Of a DNA stretch of 64,000 nucleotides, positions 38,640 through 50,453 are shown piece by piece (the stretch's first letter is position 1; every line of letters begins with the position of its first letter). The notes under the pieces were generated by a model, which ran no database searches, had not been told where the DNA came from, and saw nothing but the letters and a program-made list of their open reading frames with translations. Both the position numbers and the translations under genes were made by a program. This DNA comes from Dillenia suffruticosa (Eukaryota; Streptophyta; Magnoliopsida; Dilleniales; Dilleniaceae): positions 13,379,201 through 13,443,200 of the forward strand of contig JAVTVX010000016.1 in assembly GCA_033439265.1 (NCBI GenBank). The letters are read 5' to 3'.

Positions 38640-41551
38640 TGTAACATTGACACTACGGTGTCTGTACTATTGTACTCCTATTCTGGAATTAAATAAAAAT
38701 ATTTCTCGATTTTATATATAGAGAAATTTTTATTTATTTTGATTTTTGATATATATATATATATATAAAGTATCCGTATTACCGATTTGAGGTATACCCT
38801 ATTTTGTTAAAATTTAGAACCTTAAAAAAAAAAAAAAAAAGGTAAACACAATGTTTTGCCCAAAACGCTGCGTTTTCCCCCCAAATTGGATTAGGGTTTT
38901 AAGCCCTAATCTCTCTCTCTCTTCCTCTCTCTCTCTCCTCCTCTTCCCCTTCCGGCGACCTGCCTCCCTCCCTTGCTTGAATTCGCCGCTCTCCTTCGTA
39001 GCACGCCACCACCACTATCCTCTTCTTCTTCTCTCCCTCTCTACTTTTCTCTTTCCCTTTCGGCCGAAAGCCTCTCTCTCACTCTCCCTTTCTCCCTCTT
39101 GTTGTCGCTCTCTCTCTCTCTTCGGCTTTACTACCCTCCGCCCATCTCTCCACCGTTGCTCCTCCCTCCCGCAAGCACAACCTTCCCGCGAGCGCGCTGC
39201 AACGCGAGCTTCCTCGCGCGAGTGCGCCACAGTGCGCTACTTTTTGCAAGCACGCGACTGCAATCCAGCTCGCTAGCATGCGCCTCAGCCCATGAGTGCG
39301 CCAGCCAGCGAGCGTGCCAGCCTGCGAGCCCACCAGCCCACGAGCCCGCGACAGCCCACGAGCCCGCGACAGCCCACGACAGCCCACGATCTGTCCTCTC
39401 CTTTGAGAGCTCTTCTGTGTGCAGGGCCCCCTTGCTGCAACCCCAGCTGAAGCCCAAACCATAGTCATCAACCAACCCCCGAACCCTAGGTCGCGGCTTC
39501 TTCACTGTAGGTAACGGCTGCGTCGGTTGTAGTTCCAGGGTTTGGTGCTTAGAATTTGAGTTAGTTGCTAACATAATTTCAAATGTGGAAATATTACAGG
39601 TTTTAGACCAATTCGACAGACAAACAAAAGCTAGGTCCAAGATCTGAGGAACCCTAGGTGAGAGAAATGCAATCACTTCAACATTTGAATTGATTTTGTC
39701 GAATTTAGTTTGAATTTAGAATCAGAAGTTATATTTATATATATTCTGAAATATATTTAATTCGAGAAAAATTAGAAAAAATGAGAAATATTAGAAATTT
39801 GACCATTTGTGAGTCAAATGATTCGGAATTGATGAAACGGGAATCTAGAAAGTAGATTGTATAAATCTAATGTTGTATTAAATTAGAAAGAAAAATTAAA
39901 AATCCCTTATTAGGCTTTTGTTTGATATTAAATTGTAATGATTTGATTAGAGAAATCTTTTAGGAGACTCAAGCAGTCAGATTGGATTTATTTTGAAAAT
40001 AGGGAGTGACCACTCTCCCTAAAAAAGTGAGTAGGATTCTAATCTCTTGCATGAAATAGTAAAACTTGTTTTTGCCATATTTTCCATAAAACATGTTTTC
40101 GATATGCATGGACTTGACGTATGATATTAAATTTCAAAACTTGTTTTGTGACAGTTGGAGTGTCGTAAATTTATATTTTCGATAACTATGCATCCATGGT
40201 TTGAAATGAAATGATATTGTGCCATTATTTGAGAACTAGATATGCTTTTCTATTCTACTGTCGCGTTGACATGGATTTGAAATGATTTGATGATTGTATT
40301 GGCACACGAATTTAAAATGTTTTGATGATTTGTATGTACCGGGTGCCCATTTGTGATGAGATGATCTGTATAGGCCAAGTGCCCACTTGTGATGAGATAA
40401 TGTTCTTTGATAAATTCCATAGCTACGAAGGGCGTTTGTAGAGACACCAGGTTGCCTTGATACGATTCTGTAGGAGGTATCTGTAAACGTCATATGTCTA
40501 ATGGCTATAGGCATGGCCAGTTAAACCCATGTAAGGGGTAAGACGTGTGTGACGCCACCATCTAGCACCGGGTAGGGTCTTATGCACGATGATGAGATAG
40601 CCCCAGCGAACTCATGGCCAACGTTAGGGTAGAGAGCGACTTTTGAACTTTATGCATAATAAAAACCCCGATGCATCTGTCTTTGGTCATAGTTGACCTC
40701 TGCCAGGATCATTTTTGGCTTACTCTAATAATACTTGATTTTAAATGGATGCATATATGCTTGATATCGTATGATTGGTTAAATGATTTTAAATTGCTAA
40801 ACACATCATGTTTTACTGTGCAATGTAAATTATTGTTACGAATAATATTGTTTGACACTCCAATGGTTTATCCACACTATTTATGCTTGATATTAATCCA
40901 CTCATTCACTAGGTATCTTCTCTGATACTCACTCCTCTCCTTACTTTTCTTAGACATGATTACTGTGATAGAGCGACGTATAGGCTCTAGAGGTTTTCAT
41001 AGCATATTGGTGGATTCGGTATTCACGACGATGAGATTTAATTCAAATAAAAATTTGAAATCCTTATTTTATTTTGACCCTACGAGGTCATGATATTGAG
41101 ATCTGTAGTTGGCCGTGTACATTTATATGGGATGACTGTATAAATTATGGACATTGTTTGGGAAACTCCTACATTTTACTTGCATTGAAGCACCTGTAAG
41201 CATTTAAAAATTTTTACTTAGAAAATTATTGTACAGTGTATAAACTTTAGATCCGCTTGGTGTGGTGGCTGCTCATACTCTAGTTGGGTATAACAATAGA
41301 GGTCTGTGGCCAGGATTGCTAGTAATTAAAAAGCCTTATGTTGTTGTGGTTGTCTACTGTGATTTAGTTCATTGTCTTGACGCAGGGATAACTCTTTTAT
41401 TTAATTGACAAGATGGTTATGAATTATACAGGTCAAATTGTACTGAGAGACCTCTAAAATATGGGGAGGTTCTGTCCGATTTTCTGTAAAAATACAATCA
41501 GTATTCAGGGTAACAGGGCAGCTGCTCACGAATCTGGTTCGAGGCGTGACC
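38640..41551 (+). repeat. Element C: right LTR, about 2.9 kb
   Basis: It starts TGTAACATTGACAC after the pol tail and ends before ccaac at 41552. The GC-rich stretch at 39180-39390 contains short direct repeats (cccgcgacagcccacgag type). Reading frames that span this block on both strands are composition artefacts. Confidence 0.9.
39330..39390. repeat. 18-bp GC-rich direct repeats in element C LTR
   Basis: Units of the type acgagcccgcgacagccc occur about three times with partial copies. The matching part of the left LTR (31080-31150) has cgcgagcctgcgaccgccc-type variants. The block is rich in CG dinucleotides, unlike the rest of the window. Confidence 0.75.
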
Positions 41552-42074
41552 CCAACAACATTTTGCAACTTAATGACTGATGTGTTTCATGAGTACTTGG
41601 ATCATTTTATGTAATCTATCAAGATAACATTGTAGTATACAGCGAGACTTTGGAAGAACACTTGATTCACTTGAGGAAGGCATTGCAAAGATTTAGAGAA
41701 AACTAAATCTTTGTCAAGAAGGAGAAATGTGAGTTTTGCCCCATGGAAATCACGTTCTTTAGTCACATTATTCACCAAGGACAGGTGAGGATGGACCCTC
41801 AAAAAGTGGAAGCTATTTTGGATTGAAAAACTCCTTAAGGGGTCCATGAACTTAGATCTTTCTTGGGACTAACAAACTACTACAAAAAGATTACTAAAGA
41901 TTACTCCAAGAATGCTACAAACTTGACAAATTTATTGAAGAAAGAGAGTACTTGAACATGGATAGAAAGATGCCAGTTTGCGTTTGAAAATTTGAAGCAT
42001 CCAATAGCCTCGGAACCAATCCTATACTTACCCGACTTCAACATGCCCTTTGAAGTGTACATGGATGCATTAGG
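41552..42074 (+). mobile_element. Element E, right part: RT and RNase H start
   Basis: It begins with the second copy of ccaac and continues the RT of E: LMTDVFHEYLDHF, NIVVYSETLEEHLIHLRKAL, VRMDPQKVEAI, then RSFLGLTNYYKKI and LPDFNMPFEVYMDALG. It stops abruptly at about 42074, where a G-type LTR begins in mid-sequence. The parallel copy at 49367-50275 continues past this point. It carries multiple breaks. Confidence 0.88.
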
Positions 42075-43433
42075 CGTAGAGACACAGTTGTACGAAGGGT
42101 AACCTATTTGAGAAACGAGGAGATTTAGGGAAAGTGTCGTACCCTCCCCGATCAAGTGAGTGGGTTTTACTGTTGCCATGTAGTTAACAAGAAAAACCAT
42201 GTTTTATCATTTTCAAAGCATGATTTGTGAAATGATTGTAAAATGGTTTTGTTAAATGACTGGTAATATATTTTGTGATAAATGGAGTATTCCAAAATTC
42301 TAAAATATGCATTCATGAATTTTCATGAAAAATATATGTGCCATGTTTTAAATCATGAAATGTACTTTGATATATGCTATAATATACTATATTAGATTTT
42401 CGTAATTTTCCTCGACATGTATGGCACGGTTGGTTTATTGATAATTTTGATGCGAAACTAGAAACTCAGGCATTGGTACCTAAATCCCCTTGATCATAGA
42501 TCGGGGATAGTACTTATAGCTATAATACGATGATATGATAGGCGTCATCCCATGCAGGCTCGTCTCGTATGCTATAGCAGACCCATCTCGTTATATAGAT
42601 TATTGAACGTTTGTGATATCTCGAGACGCAGACACTCCACAGGTTAGTTGGCATGTATATGATACTATGTTTCGAACTAGCCAAATTGAACCGAAAGGGG
42701 AGGACTGAATGACGTTTTAGTCTAATACTTGGGGAGGTCCAATGCCAACGCTAAGGTTTTGGGGTTGTTTTTCATTTAGATACAAAAATCTCTTGGTGGC
42801 TCATCATTGGTCGAGATAGACCTTTGCTGAGAACATGATTTGACATGACTCTACGATTTATGACATGAGATTTTGGGATGCATGTGTTTAGATTGGATGG
42901 AAAACTGTGTTGCAATTACTATGATTTTGATAATATGTCTTGCATGGATATACATACATATATGACCTTGACACTCCATCCTCACCTTACTTATTAATTA
43001 CCTGTCATAAATTTCTCACTCACTGAGTATTTGATTATACTTACCCCTCAATATTCTTAAATCTATATAGAGTTGGTCATTGAAGAGACACATTGACTTA
43101 TTTTGACGTACGTAGTATTAGAGATCACTTACGGTAATTATCTTCCACTGTATTTTGAGATTATTAGTTGATCATCTGGGTTGACTGTATGTAGTAATGG
43201 AACTCTCGGTTGAAATTCATATTTGTACTGACTAAATACTTTGTACATATATATGAGAACTTTATATTTAGTACTTTAAGTTGAAAAATAACTTAGAAAA
43301 ATGATTTTGAAAATATGTGTGATTGTTTTAAAATTAACCTTGCATTACCTAGGGATACGTGGCACAGTTGGGCCAACATCCAAGGTAACGGGCAACTGTT
43401 CACGGCTTCTGGATCGTGGATTAGGACGTGACA
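42070..43433 (+). repeat. G-type LTR, 3' part
   Basis: It is colinear with the 3' half of the element A LTR (about 2075-2807), for example cttactgttgccatg and tcattgg/tcattga blocks, but holds about 540 bp more (42440-42990). It ends GGATTAGGACGTGACA, directly before ttgtt and the element F LTR. It has no 5' half here; that half lies inverted at 50453-52390. Confidence 0.88.
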
Positions 43434-43438
43434 TTGTT
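43434..43438. repeat. Target site duplication of the G-type LTR, one copy
   Basis: ttgtt follows the end of the G-type LTR. The reverse-complement copy aacaa is at 52391-52395, next to the start of the inverted G-type LTR half. Confidence 0.85.
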
Positions 43439-43572
43439 GGGTAATGGATCTTTGCCAAGTGTTAGGATACTTGTTGATCATGCGAAGTTCTTGCTCTAGA
43501 TGTAAGCCATGTGTCCTTTCATGTGTCATGTGGTAGCATGAGAAAAATATGCAATTGACAAGTGTCCAAATT

Positions 43573-43773
43573 GTGTCACGTGGATAGAGGAGGTCAAATG
43601 CAAACTGACTACTTAAAGTTACATGCGTCAAGTGGATGAAGAAAGTAAAATGTAAATTGACAACTTAAAGTGACATGTGCCAAATGCATAGAGAAGGTAA
43701 AATGCAAATTGACAACATAAAGTGACATGTGCCAGATGGATGGAGAAGGTAAAATAAAAATTGACTACTTCAA
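43573..43773. repeat. 52-bp tandem repeat in element F 3' LTR, about 4 copies
   Basis: Copies begin at 43573, 43618, 43670 and 43722 with gtgacatgtgcc-like starts and end attgacaacttaaa-like. The first copy is shorter. The 5' LTR carries the same array at 48595-48767 with one unit truncated. Confidence 0.9.
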
Positions 43774-44348
43774 GTGACACATATTCATCACATTTGGTGA
43801 CATGGCCGGTGGTTGGTCGGTGGCAACTTATCCGTGGTAAGGTGGTCGGTGGCCATGCTTGGGTGCCAAGATCCAATGTATTTTAGGTACTCAGTAGTTC
43901 TGGTTAATTGTTCTCGATACTTATTTCCATATAATATTTAAGAATTATACATAAATAAGGAAATACCTCCAATTTGAATTCAATAAAAATAGTTTCAGGA
44001 CCTAATTCTTTAAGCATAAAAAGACAACTCTCTCTTTCAAGAACAAAACTCAAAACAGCTAACTTTGTTGACTTTTATTTGGTGGGCTAATGATTTAGAA
44101 AAATTCTAAAAAAATAAGTTTTCGCTTATTTGATATATGAGGAACAATTATCGATACTTTTTCTTCTTGTTTTCTAAATATTTCAAATATCTCATTTTTG
44201 CGTACTTAATTTATAGCGAGTTGGTTAAACCTAAGTTTTCAACATTCTAAATATCCGATTTCGTACCCAATTCCCATGTTTCAGGTAACATACTCATTTT
44301 CTTATTAATAATAAGTTATTTCTAACAACTAAATTGGGGTATGTGACA

Positions 44349-47300
44349 TTCTTTCCCACTTAAAAAAATTTTGTTCTCGAAATTCATACTTAATTATAGA
44401 AACAAAGCGGGATACTTTTGTCGGATATCATCTTCAAGTTCCCATGTCGTATTTTCTATTCCATGATTGCTCGAAAGTACTTTTACCCTTACTTTTGCTA
44501 TCTTTACTTTTCTGCTAAGGGCATCTGTAACTACATTTGCTTTTCCTGGTTGGTAATTGATGATACAATTATAGTTCTTGAGATATTTTCCTCATCTTCT
44601 TTGCCTCATGTTAAGTTCTTTTTGAGAGAATAAATACTTTAAATTCTTTTAATATGTGAATACCACAAAAGTTAGCTCATACAGATAATCTCTCCACTTT
44701 TTGAGGGCAAATACTTTGATAGCTAACTTCAAATCATGAATGGAATAGTTTTGTTCATAAGACTTTAATTGCCTTAATGTACATGCTATAACCTTTGCTT
44801 TTTGCATTACGGCCTAATCTTTCTTTTGATACATCAGTGTAAACATCAAACCCATCCTTTTCTTTAGATAAGACAGGTATTGGAGCTATAGTTGGTCCTT
44901 GCTTCAATTCAAGGAAACTTCTTTCACATTCATTGTTCCGGTTAAACTTAGTATTCTTCCGAGTTAGCTTTGTCAAAATTCCATCTTCCGAGTTAGTTTT
45001 GTTAAAATTCTAGCTAGTTTCAAAAATTTTGCACAAAACTTCTATAATATCTGACTAGTCCTAGGAAACTTCATATCTCAGCTATCATCCTTGGTGTTTT
45101 TCATGACAAAATGGATTCTATCTTAAAAGGATCAACAAAAATTCTTTGACCAAGGAAAGTAATTTTTTTTTCTAACCAAAATTCGTATTTACTAAACTTG
45201 GCATACAATTTGTTTCCTCTAAAGGTTTGCAACACACAATGCAAATATTTTTTGTGTTCTTCCTATGATTTTGAGTATACTAGTATATCATCTATGAAAT
45301 CATCACGAAATGGTCAATATATTGATGAAATACTCTATGCATTAAATCCATGAAAGCAGCTGGTGCATTAGTTAACCCAAAAAGGCATGACCACAAACTC
45401 ATAATGACCATATCGAGTTCTGAAACCTATCTTGGGAATGTCCTCTTTTTTAATCCTCAATTGATAATACCCCTGTCTTAGATCAAACTTAGTAAAAGTT
45501 TTAGCACCTTGTAACCGATCAAACAAATCATCTATCAAAAGCAATGGGCATTTGTTTTTTATTGTAACATTGTTAAATCTTTAATAATCAACACACAATC
45601 ATAATATATACCATTTTTTTTTACAAATAACATAGGAGATCTCTATAGTGATACAGTTGGTCGAATAAACCCTATTTCAAGTAAATCTTGCAATTGTAAC
45701 TTAAGTTCTTTTAATTCTAGAAGGGCCGTTCTATACGGGGTCTTAGATATTAGTTCTACTCCTGAAATAAGATCTAAACCAAATTCTGTTTCCCTTTCCA
45801 GAGGTAATGAGGTTAATTTTTCAGGAAACACATCTGAGTAATCTCTTACTATAGGGATATTCTCAATTTTCTTTTTCTCAATGGGTTAATTCATAAGATA
45901 AGCCAGATATCTAGTACATCTTTTATACAAAAAGTTTTCTAGAGCGTGTTCCAAATATAACTATGTGAGAAAAGAGTTTTCTATCTCCTACTAATTCAAC
46001 TTCAAGTTGTCCCGTAGTACAAAGATTTACTATCTTTGTTCTACAATCCATTTTTGCTTGATACCGGGATAATAAGTCCATTCCTAGTATAATGTTATTG
46101 TCCGGGATAAGTAAGACAATCAAATATGTTAGGAATTCTTGTTTATCAATCTCAACTTTGCATGACTTAATTACAAGTTCAGTAGTCATATTACTTCCTA
46201 TTGGAGTACTTATTTCCAATATGTTTGACAACTTTTCAATCTTAACATCTATCAAATAGAAGCAATAAATGAATGTGTGAAATTAGGATCAAATGATATT
46301 TTAACCTTATGATTATTGAAGCATACCTTCCACAACATTAGATGCTTCAAGGATTTCTTCTCATTCCATGGCAAAAACTCTTCCTTGCATCCTAGGTTTA
46401 TTATTTTGATTGCCTTGTCTTTGACCTTGAGGTAGGCTTCTCTTTCCTACTGTCTTGGGACAATTTATAATATAATGTTCATTACTTCCACATCTCATCC
46501 ACTTTTCGGCTTTCAACCAACAACTAACTTCAATATGTCCTAACTTTTGACAATAATTACAAAATTCTCTTTGTCCTATTTGCTTACTAGAATTTGCTAT
46601 ACCATTTTGTTGGTTATTAATAACTTGGCTTTGGGGTGCTAAGCCATTTGAACCCCTTCTTCGTAACTTAGTCAACTTGATGAAGTTGTCCTCCTACTAA
46701 GTTCTACTTGTCATTTGTTCTTGCTATCCTTGACTCGACAAGCCAGTTCTAGCTATATAAATATTCCAAGAAGGGACCTTAAAATAATGAAAGAACTTAA
46801 TATGTCAAAAGGATGGCAAAAGCATCTCGGTAGTATACAATTCCTTAGCAACTATATTACATAACCTTCATCCTACTAAAGTAACGAAAGTACTTTAAGC
46901 AATACCCATGATTTGATCCTAAGAGATCAAGTTTACTATACTCTAAATTTCAGCCAATTTATTAAGTTCTTGCTATGTTCTTTACTATCTCTTCTTGCCA
47001 TACAAAGATCATGTAGGCATGTTTGCAAAGCTTGGAATTCATCTTTGTAGTTCTAGATAACTATTGCAGACATTAATTTTTCATTCTCCAATGATATGAT
47101 TTTCCTACTTAGTTGCTCAATCTTTTCATCTACCTTATTACAATAATCAGTCAAGAATTGATTCCATTTTTCTTGATAATCTAGTTTTTCTCTTAGCACA
47201 CAAGTTTCTAGCTCATATACCTATTTTACTACAACTAATTCATCCCTGTACCTATTATTGTCATAACATGCCTTACATGATAATTTTCTTCAATTGAAAT

Positions 47301-47456
47301 CTGATTTTTATCCGGATCCATTACAAAAAAATTTCCCCACAATGTTAGAAAATCTTCATGAGACAATAATTATTCCTAATTATGATAAATACTCATGTGC
47401 AAATATTCCTACCTAATATCATTGTTTTCCTAACCTAGGCTCTGATAACATTCAAT
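44349..47456 (-). mobile_element. Element F: gag to RNase H body
   Basis: On the minus strand: a gag leader with a heptad-like, possibly coiled-coil stretch (about 47330-46900), zinc knuckles CNYCQKLGHIEVSC and CGSNEHYIINC (about 46590-46450), protease (about 46255-45930, NIILGMDLLSRY), RT (about 45830-45180) and RNase H (about 44980-44480). Integrase is essentially absent. A deletion joining the RNase H region to the polypurine tract would explain this. It has many breaks. Confidence 0.85.
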
Positions 47457-48442
47457 TGTCACGCCCCAAATCCACCCCCTCGCCTAGGCTTCATGGCAAC
47501 GGAATGCCTGGTTCTCACCAGGGCTTAGTCACTTGCATAGTAGTGGAAATCATACTAAAATAGTAAATTTTTCATTTATTTAAAATCACTACATAGTACA
47601 AAAATCTTCTATACATAATAAGGTAGCAGAACTTCTATACCTGAGTGGTTATTCATAACAAGGTTATCTTTATCCGTTCATCTAATTCTCCATGACCTTT
47701 GTCCCTGCATGTTCTAAAAATAATTTTTTGGTATGAGTTTGATAGCTCAGTGAGGTTCGTGTATGCATGTGTGGAAAAACTTTTATTGTTAAATTATATG
47801 ATAAAGTTTTTATAATAAAATCTTGTAAAAACTTTCAATGCAACAACAACATACACAAGACAATAATAATAGTAACACATAACAATTCAAACAGTTTACT
47901 TTCGTCTTATCTCTCCATTACGAGGATGTTCTTCTTATCCCTCTCACGAGGTTTATTTCCAAAAAGTCCTATCACTTTCCCCCGCATTAAGTGGACAAAC
48001 CTTCTGTCCACATTAATGGGGTGCTACTGGTATGTATTTTGATATTTGACAAAGTCCTTACTTGCTCGGACTATCTCCACACATATCGGCTTATATAACA
48101 AACACAAACACATACATTGATGCAGTAGTAGGAAAATCATTGTAACAATAGTAAATCATGATTACAGTAGAGAATTACGAGGGCAGTAGAAAATCACGAT
48201 AGTTATGCATAAAATTATATGAATACAAAGGACACTCGTTTCAAGAAAATATAAAGAACACTCACCTTAAAGAGTTAGCCAAGATCTTTAACTATTTTGC
48301 TCTTTCCTTTTACTATTTTCTCTCTTCTTCTCCTTATTTCTCTTCTTTTCTTCTTCTCTTCTTCTCTTTCTCTCTTCCTTTCTCTCTCTCTCTTTTTCCT
48401 TTTCTTTTGGCTGAATTGGTTTGGGGAATGGAAGGGATGGAG

Positions 48443-48450
48443 TATTTATA
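48443..48450 (-). promoter_or_regulatory. TATA box of element F 5' LTR
   Basis: On the minus strand GCCTATAAATAC is followed by a GA-rich leader (48298-48415). It lies only about 8 bp past the point where the G-type LTR entered the other F LTR copy. Confidence 0.6.
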
Positions 48451-48594
48451 GGCTTTGTTGGGTAATGAATCTTTGACAAGTGTTAGGACACTTGTTGATC
48501 ATGTAAAGTTCTTGTTCTAGATGTAAGCCATGTGTCCTTCCATGTGTCATGTGGTGGCATAAGAAAAATATGCAATTGACAAGTGTCCAAATAT

Positions 48595-48767
48595 GTGTCA
48601 TGTGGATAGAGTAGGTTGAATGCAAATTGACTACTTAAAGGGACATGTGTCAAGTGGATGGACAAAGTAAAATACAAATTGACAACCTAAAGTGACATGT
48701 GCTAAATGGATGGAGAAGGTAAAATACAAATTAATGGAGAAGGTAAAATGCAAATTAACTACTTCAA
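48595..48767. repeat. 52-bp tandem repeat in element F 5' LTR
   Basis: This is the counterpart of the array at 43573-43773. It has about 3.5 units, one of them shortened. Confidence 0.85.
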
Positions 48768-49366
48768 GTGGCACATATTCATCACATTTGGTGACATGGC
48801 CGGTGGTTGGTCGGTCACGGCTTATCCATGGTAAGGTGGTCGGTGGCTATGCTTAGGTGCCAAGATCCAATGTATTTTAGGTACTCAATAGTTCTAGTTA
48901 ATTATTCTAGATACTTATTTTCGTATAATATCATTTAAGTAAATGTATACATTTATTTAAGAATTATACGTAAATAAGGAAATACCTCTCATTTGGATTC
49001 AATAAAAATAGTTTCAGAACCCAATTCCTTAAGAATAAAAAGTCAACTTTCCCTTCTAAGAACAAAACTTGAAACAGCTAACTGTGTTGATTTTTATTTA
49101 GAGGGCTAATGACTTAAAAAAATTCTAAAAAATAGGTTCTCACTTTCTTTATATATGAGGAACAATTATCGGGACTTTTCCTCGTTGTTTTCTAAACATT
49201 TCAGATATCTCATTTTTTGGTACTTAGTTTACAGCGAGTTGGTTAAATCTAGATTTTTATTATTCTAAGTATCCGATTTCGTACCAAATTCCCATGTTTC
49301 AGATAACATCCTCATTTCCTTATTAATTTTAAGTTATTTATAGCAACTAAATTGCGGTATGTAACA

Positions 49367-50275
49367 CTCTTGCCTAATCCAAGACTCAAAATTAAATTGC
49401 ACTACAGAAGGGCAGCCACTACATGTTCCATTTCCCTGTGGTTAAGAGCATTCACTACTTGATTATGTTTTCTCGGTCTATGTTTCCATTGAAAGTTTCG
49501 CTAGGAATTCTTGCCACTGTGCTTGTTTAGGAGAAATCTTCTTTTGTGTGGTAAAGTATTTGTTGGCTACATTTTCCATCCATACTACAAACTTGGTTCC
49601 AAGTAGGTAATGTTGCCAGGTCTGCAGACAATGGATGACTACTGTTATTTCCTTATCATGTACTGAATCATTTTGTTCTACATTCTTAAGTTTTCTACTC
49701 TCAAATACAATGGGATGGCCTTACTACATTAGTACTCATCCTATTGCTTTGCCTAATGCATCCATGTATACTTCAAAGGGCATGTTGAAGTCGGGTAAGT
49801 ATAAGATTGGTTCCGAGGCTACTAGATGCTTCAAATTTTCAAACGCAAACTGGCATCTTTCTGTCCATGTTCCAGTGCCCTCTTGCTTCAATAAATTTGT
49901 CAAGTTTGTAGCATTCTTGGAGTAATCTTTAATAATCTTTCTGTAGTAGTTTGTTAGTCCCAAGAAAGATCTAAGTTCATGCACCCCTTAAGGAGTTTTC
50001 CAATCCAAAATAGCTTCCACTTTTTGAGGGTCCATCCTCACCTGTCCTTGGTGAATAATGTGACTAAAGAACGTGATTTCCATGTGGCAAAACTCACATT
50101 TCTCCTTCTTGACAAAGATTTAGTTTTCTCTAAATCGTTGCAATGCCTTCCTCAAGTGAATCAAGTGTTCTTCCAAAGTCTCGCTGTATACTACAATGTT
50201 ATCTTGATAGACTACCATAAAATGATCCAAGTAGTCATGAAACACATCAGTCATTAAGTTGCAAAATGTTATTGG
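49367..50275 (-). mobile_element. Element E, inverted copy: RT and RNase H
   Basis: The minus strand is about 96-97% the same as 41552-42074 by eye, then continues into RNase H (KEITVVIHCLQTWQHYLLGT) until element F begins at 49366. The right end is ccaat, next to an element C LTR end, so this copy shares the C insertion point seen at 41551/41552. It is broken in several places. Confidence 0.88.
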
Positions 50276-50453
50276 TGTCACGCCTCGAACCAGGGTCGTA
50301 AGCAGCCGCCCGTTATCCTGGATGTCGGCTGTATTTTTATAAAAAATCAGACAGAATCTCCCCATATTTAGGAGGTCTCCCAAGTACAATTTGATATGTA
50401 TAATTCACAACCATCCTGTCAATTAAATAAAAGGGTCATCCCAACCTCAAGAC
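50276..50453 (-). repeat. Element C LTR, last 180 bp, inverted
   Basis: The minus strand matches the end of the element C LTR (33130-33313 and 41370-41551): tcttgagg, gtgaattatacag-like, and the end GGCGTGACA. It stops within a ctcaagaca segment, where a G-type LTR begins in mid-sequence. Confidence 0.85.

Larger units (their letters stand above)
24370..41551 (+). mobile_element. Element C: Ty3/gypsy (Tekay/Del-like) element, nested in E and carrying D
   Basis: This plus-strand element spans 17.2 kb, of which 6.1 kb is element D. The left LTR is 24370-24917 plus 31008-33313, the body 33314-38639 and the right LTR 38640-41551. It is flanked by ccaac on both sides, and the host RT reading of E continues across it, so the insertion point is exact. 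The LTRs differ by about 10% by eye, which would suggest an age of a few million years at usual plant rates. The body keeps all domains in order but has many breaks. Confidence 0.92.
43434..44348 (-). repeat. Element F: 3' LTR, U3-side part only
   Basis: It aligns with 48455-49366. The remaining LTR half is not to the left; a matching half lies inverted at 52391-53366. The inner end is followed by ttctttcccactt, the complement of a polypurine tract. Confidence 0.88.
43434..49366 (-). mobile_element. Element F: Ty3/gypsy element, minus strand, integrase lost
   Basis: The 5' LTR is 47457-49366, the body 44349-47456, and the 3' LTR is present only in its first 915 bp (43434-44348), cut by the G-type LTR. 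The body runs from gag through protease and RT into RNase H. Nearly all of the integrase is missing before the polypurine tract. It sits in an inverted copy of element E at 49367. The two LTRs look about 93-95% alike over the shared part. The body has many breaks. Confidence 0.88.
47457..49366 (-). repeat. Element F: 5' LTR, 1910 bp
   Basis: On the minus strand it starts TGTTACATACCGC and ends GGATTTGGGGCGTGACA. The following internal bases hold a damaged tRNA-Met primer site (ttatcagagcc). Confidence 0.9.

Noticed and set aside
38851-39676. Overlapping long frames on both strands
   Set aside because: They sit in the CG-rich part of the element C right LTR, where stop codons are rare. There is no protein family match and the frames overlap on both strands.
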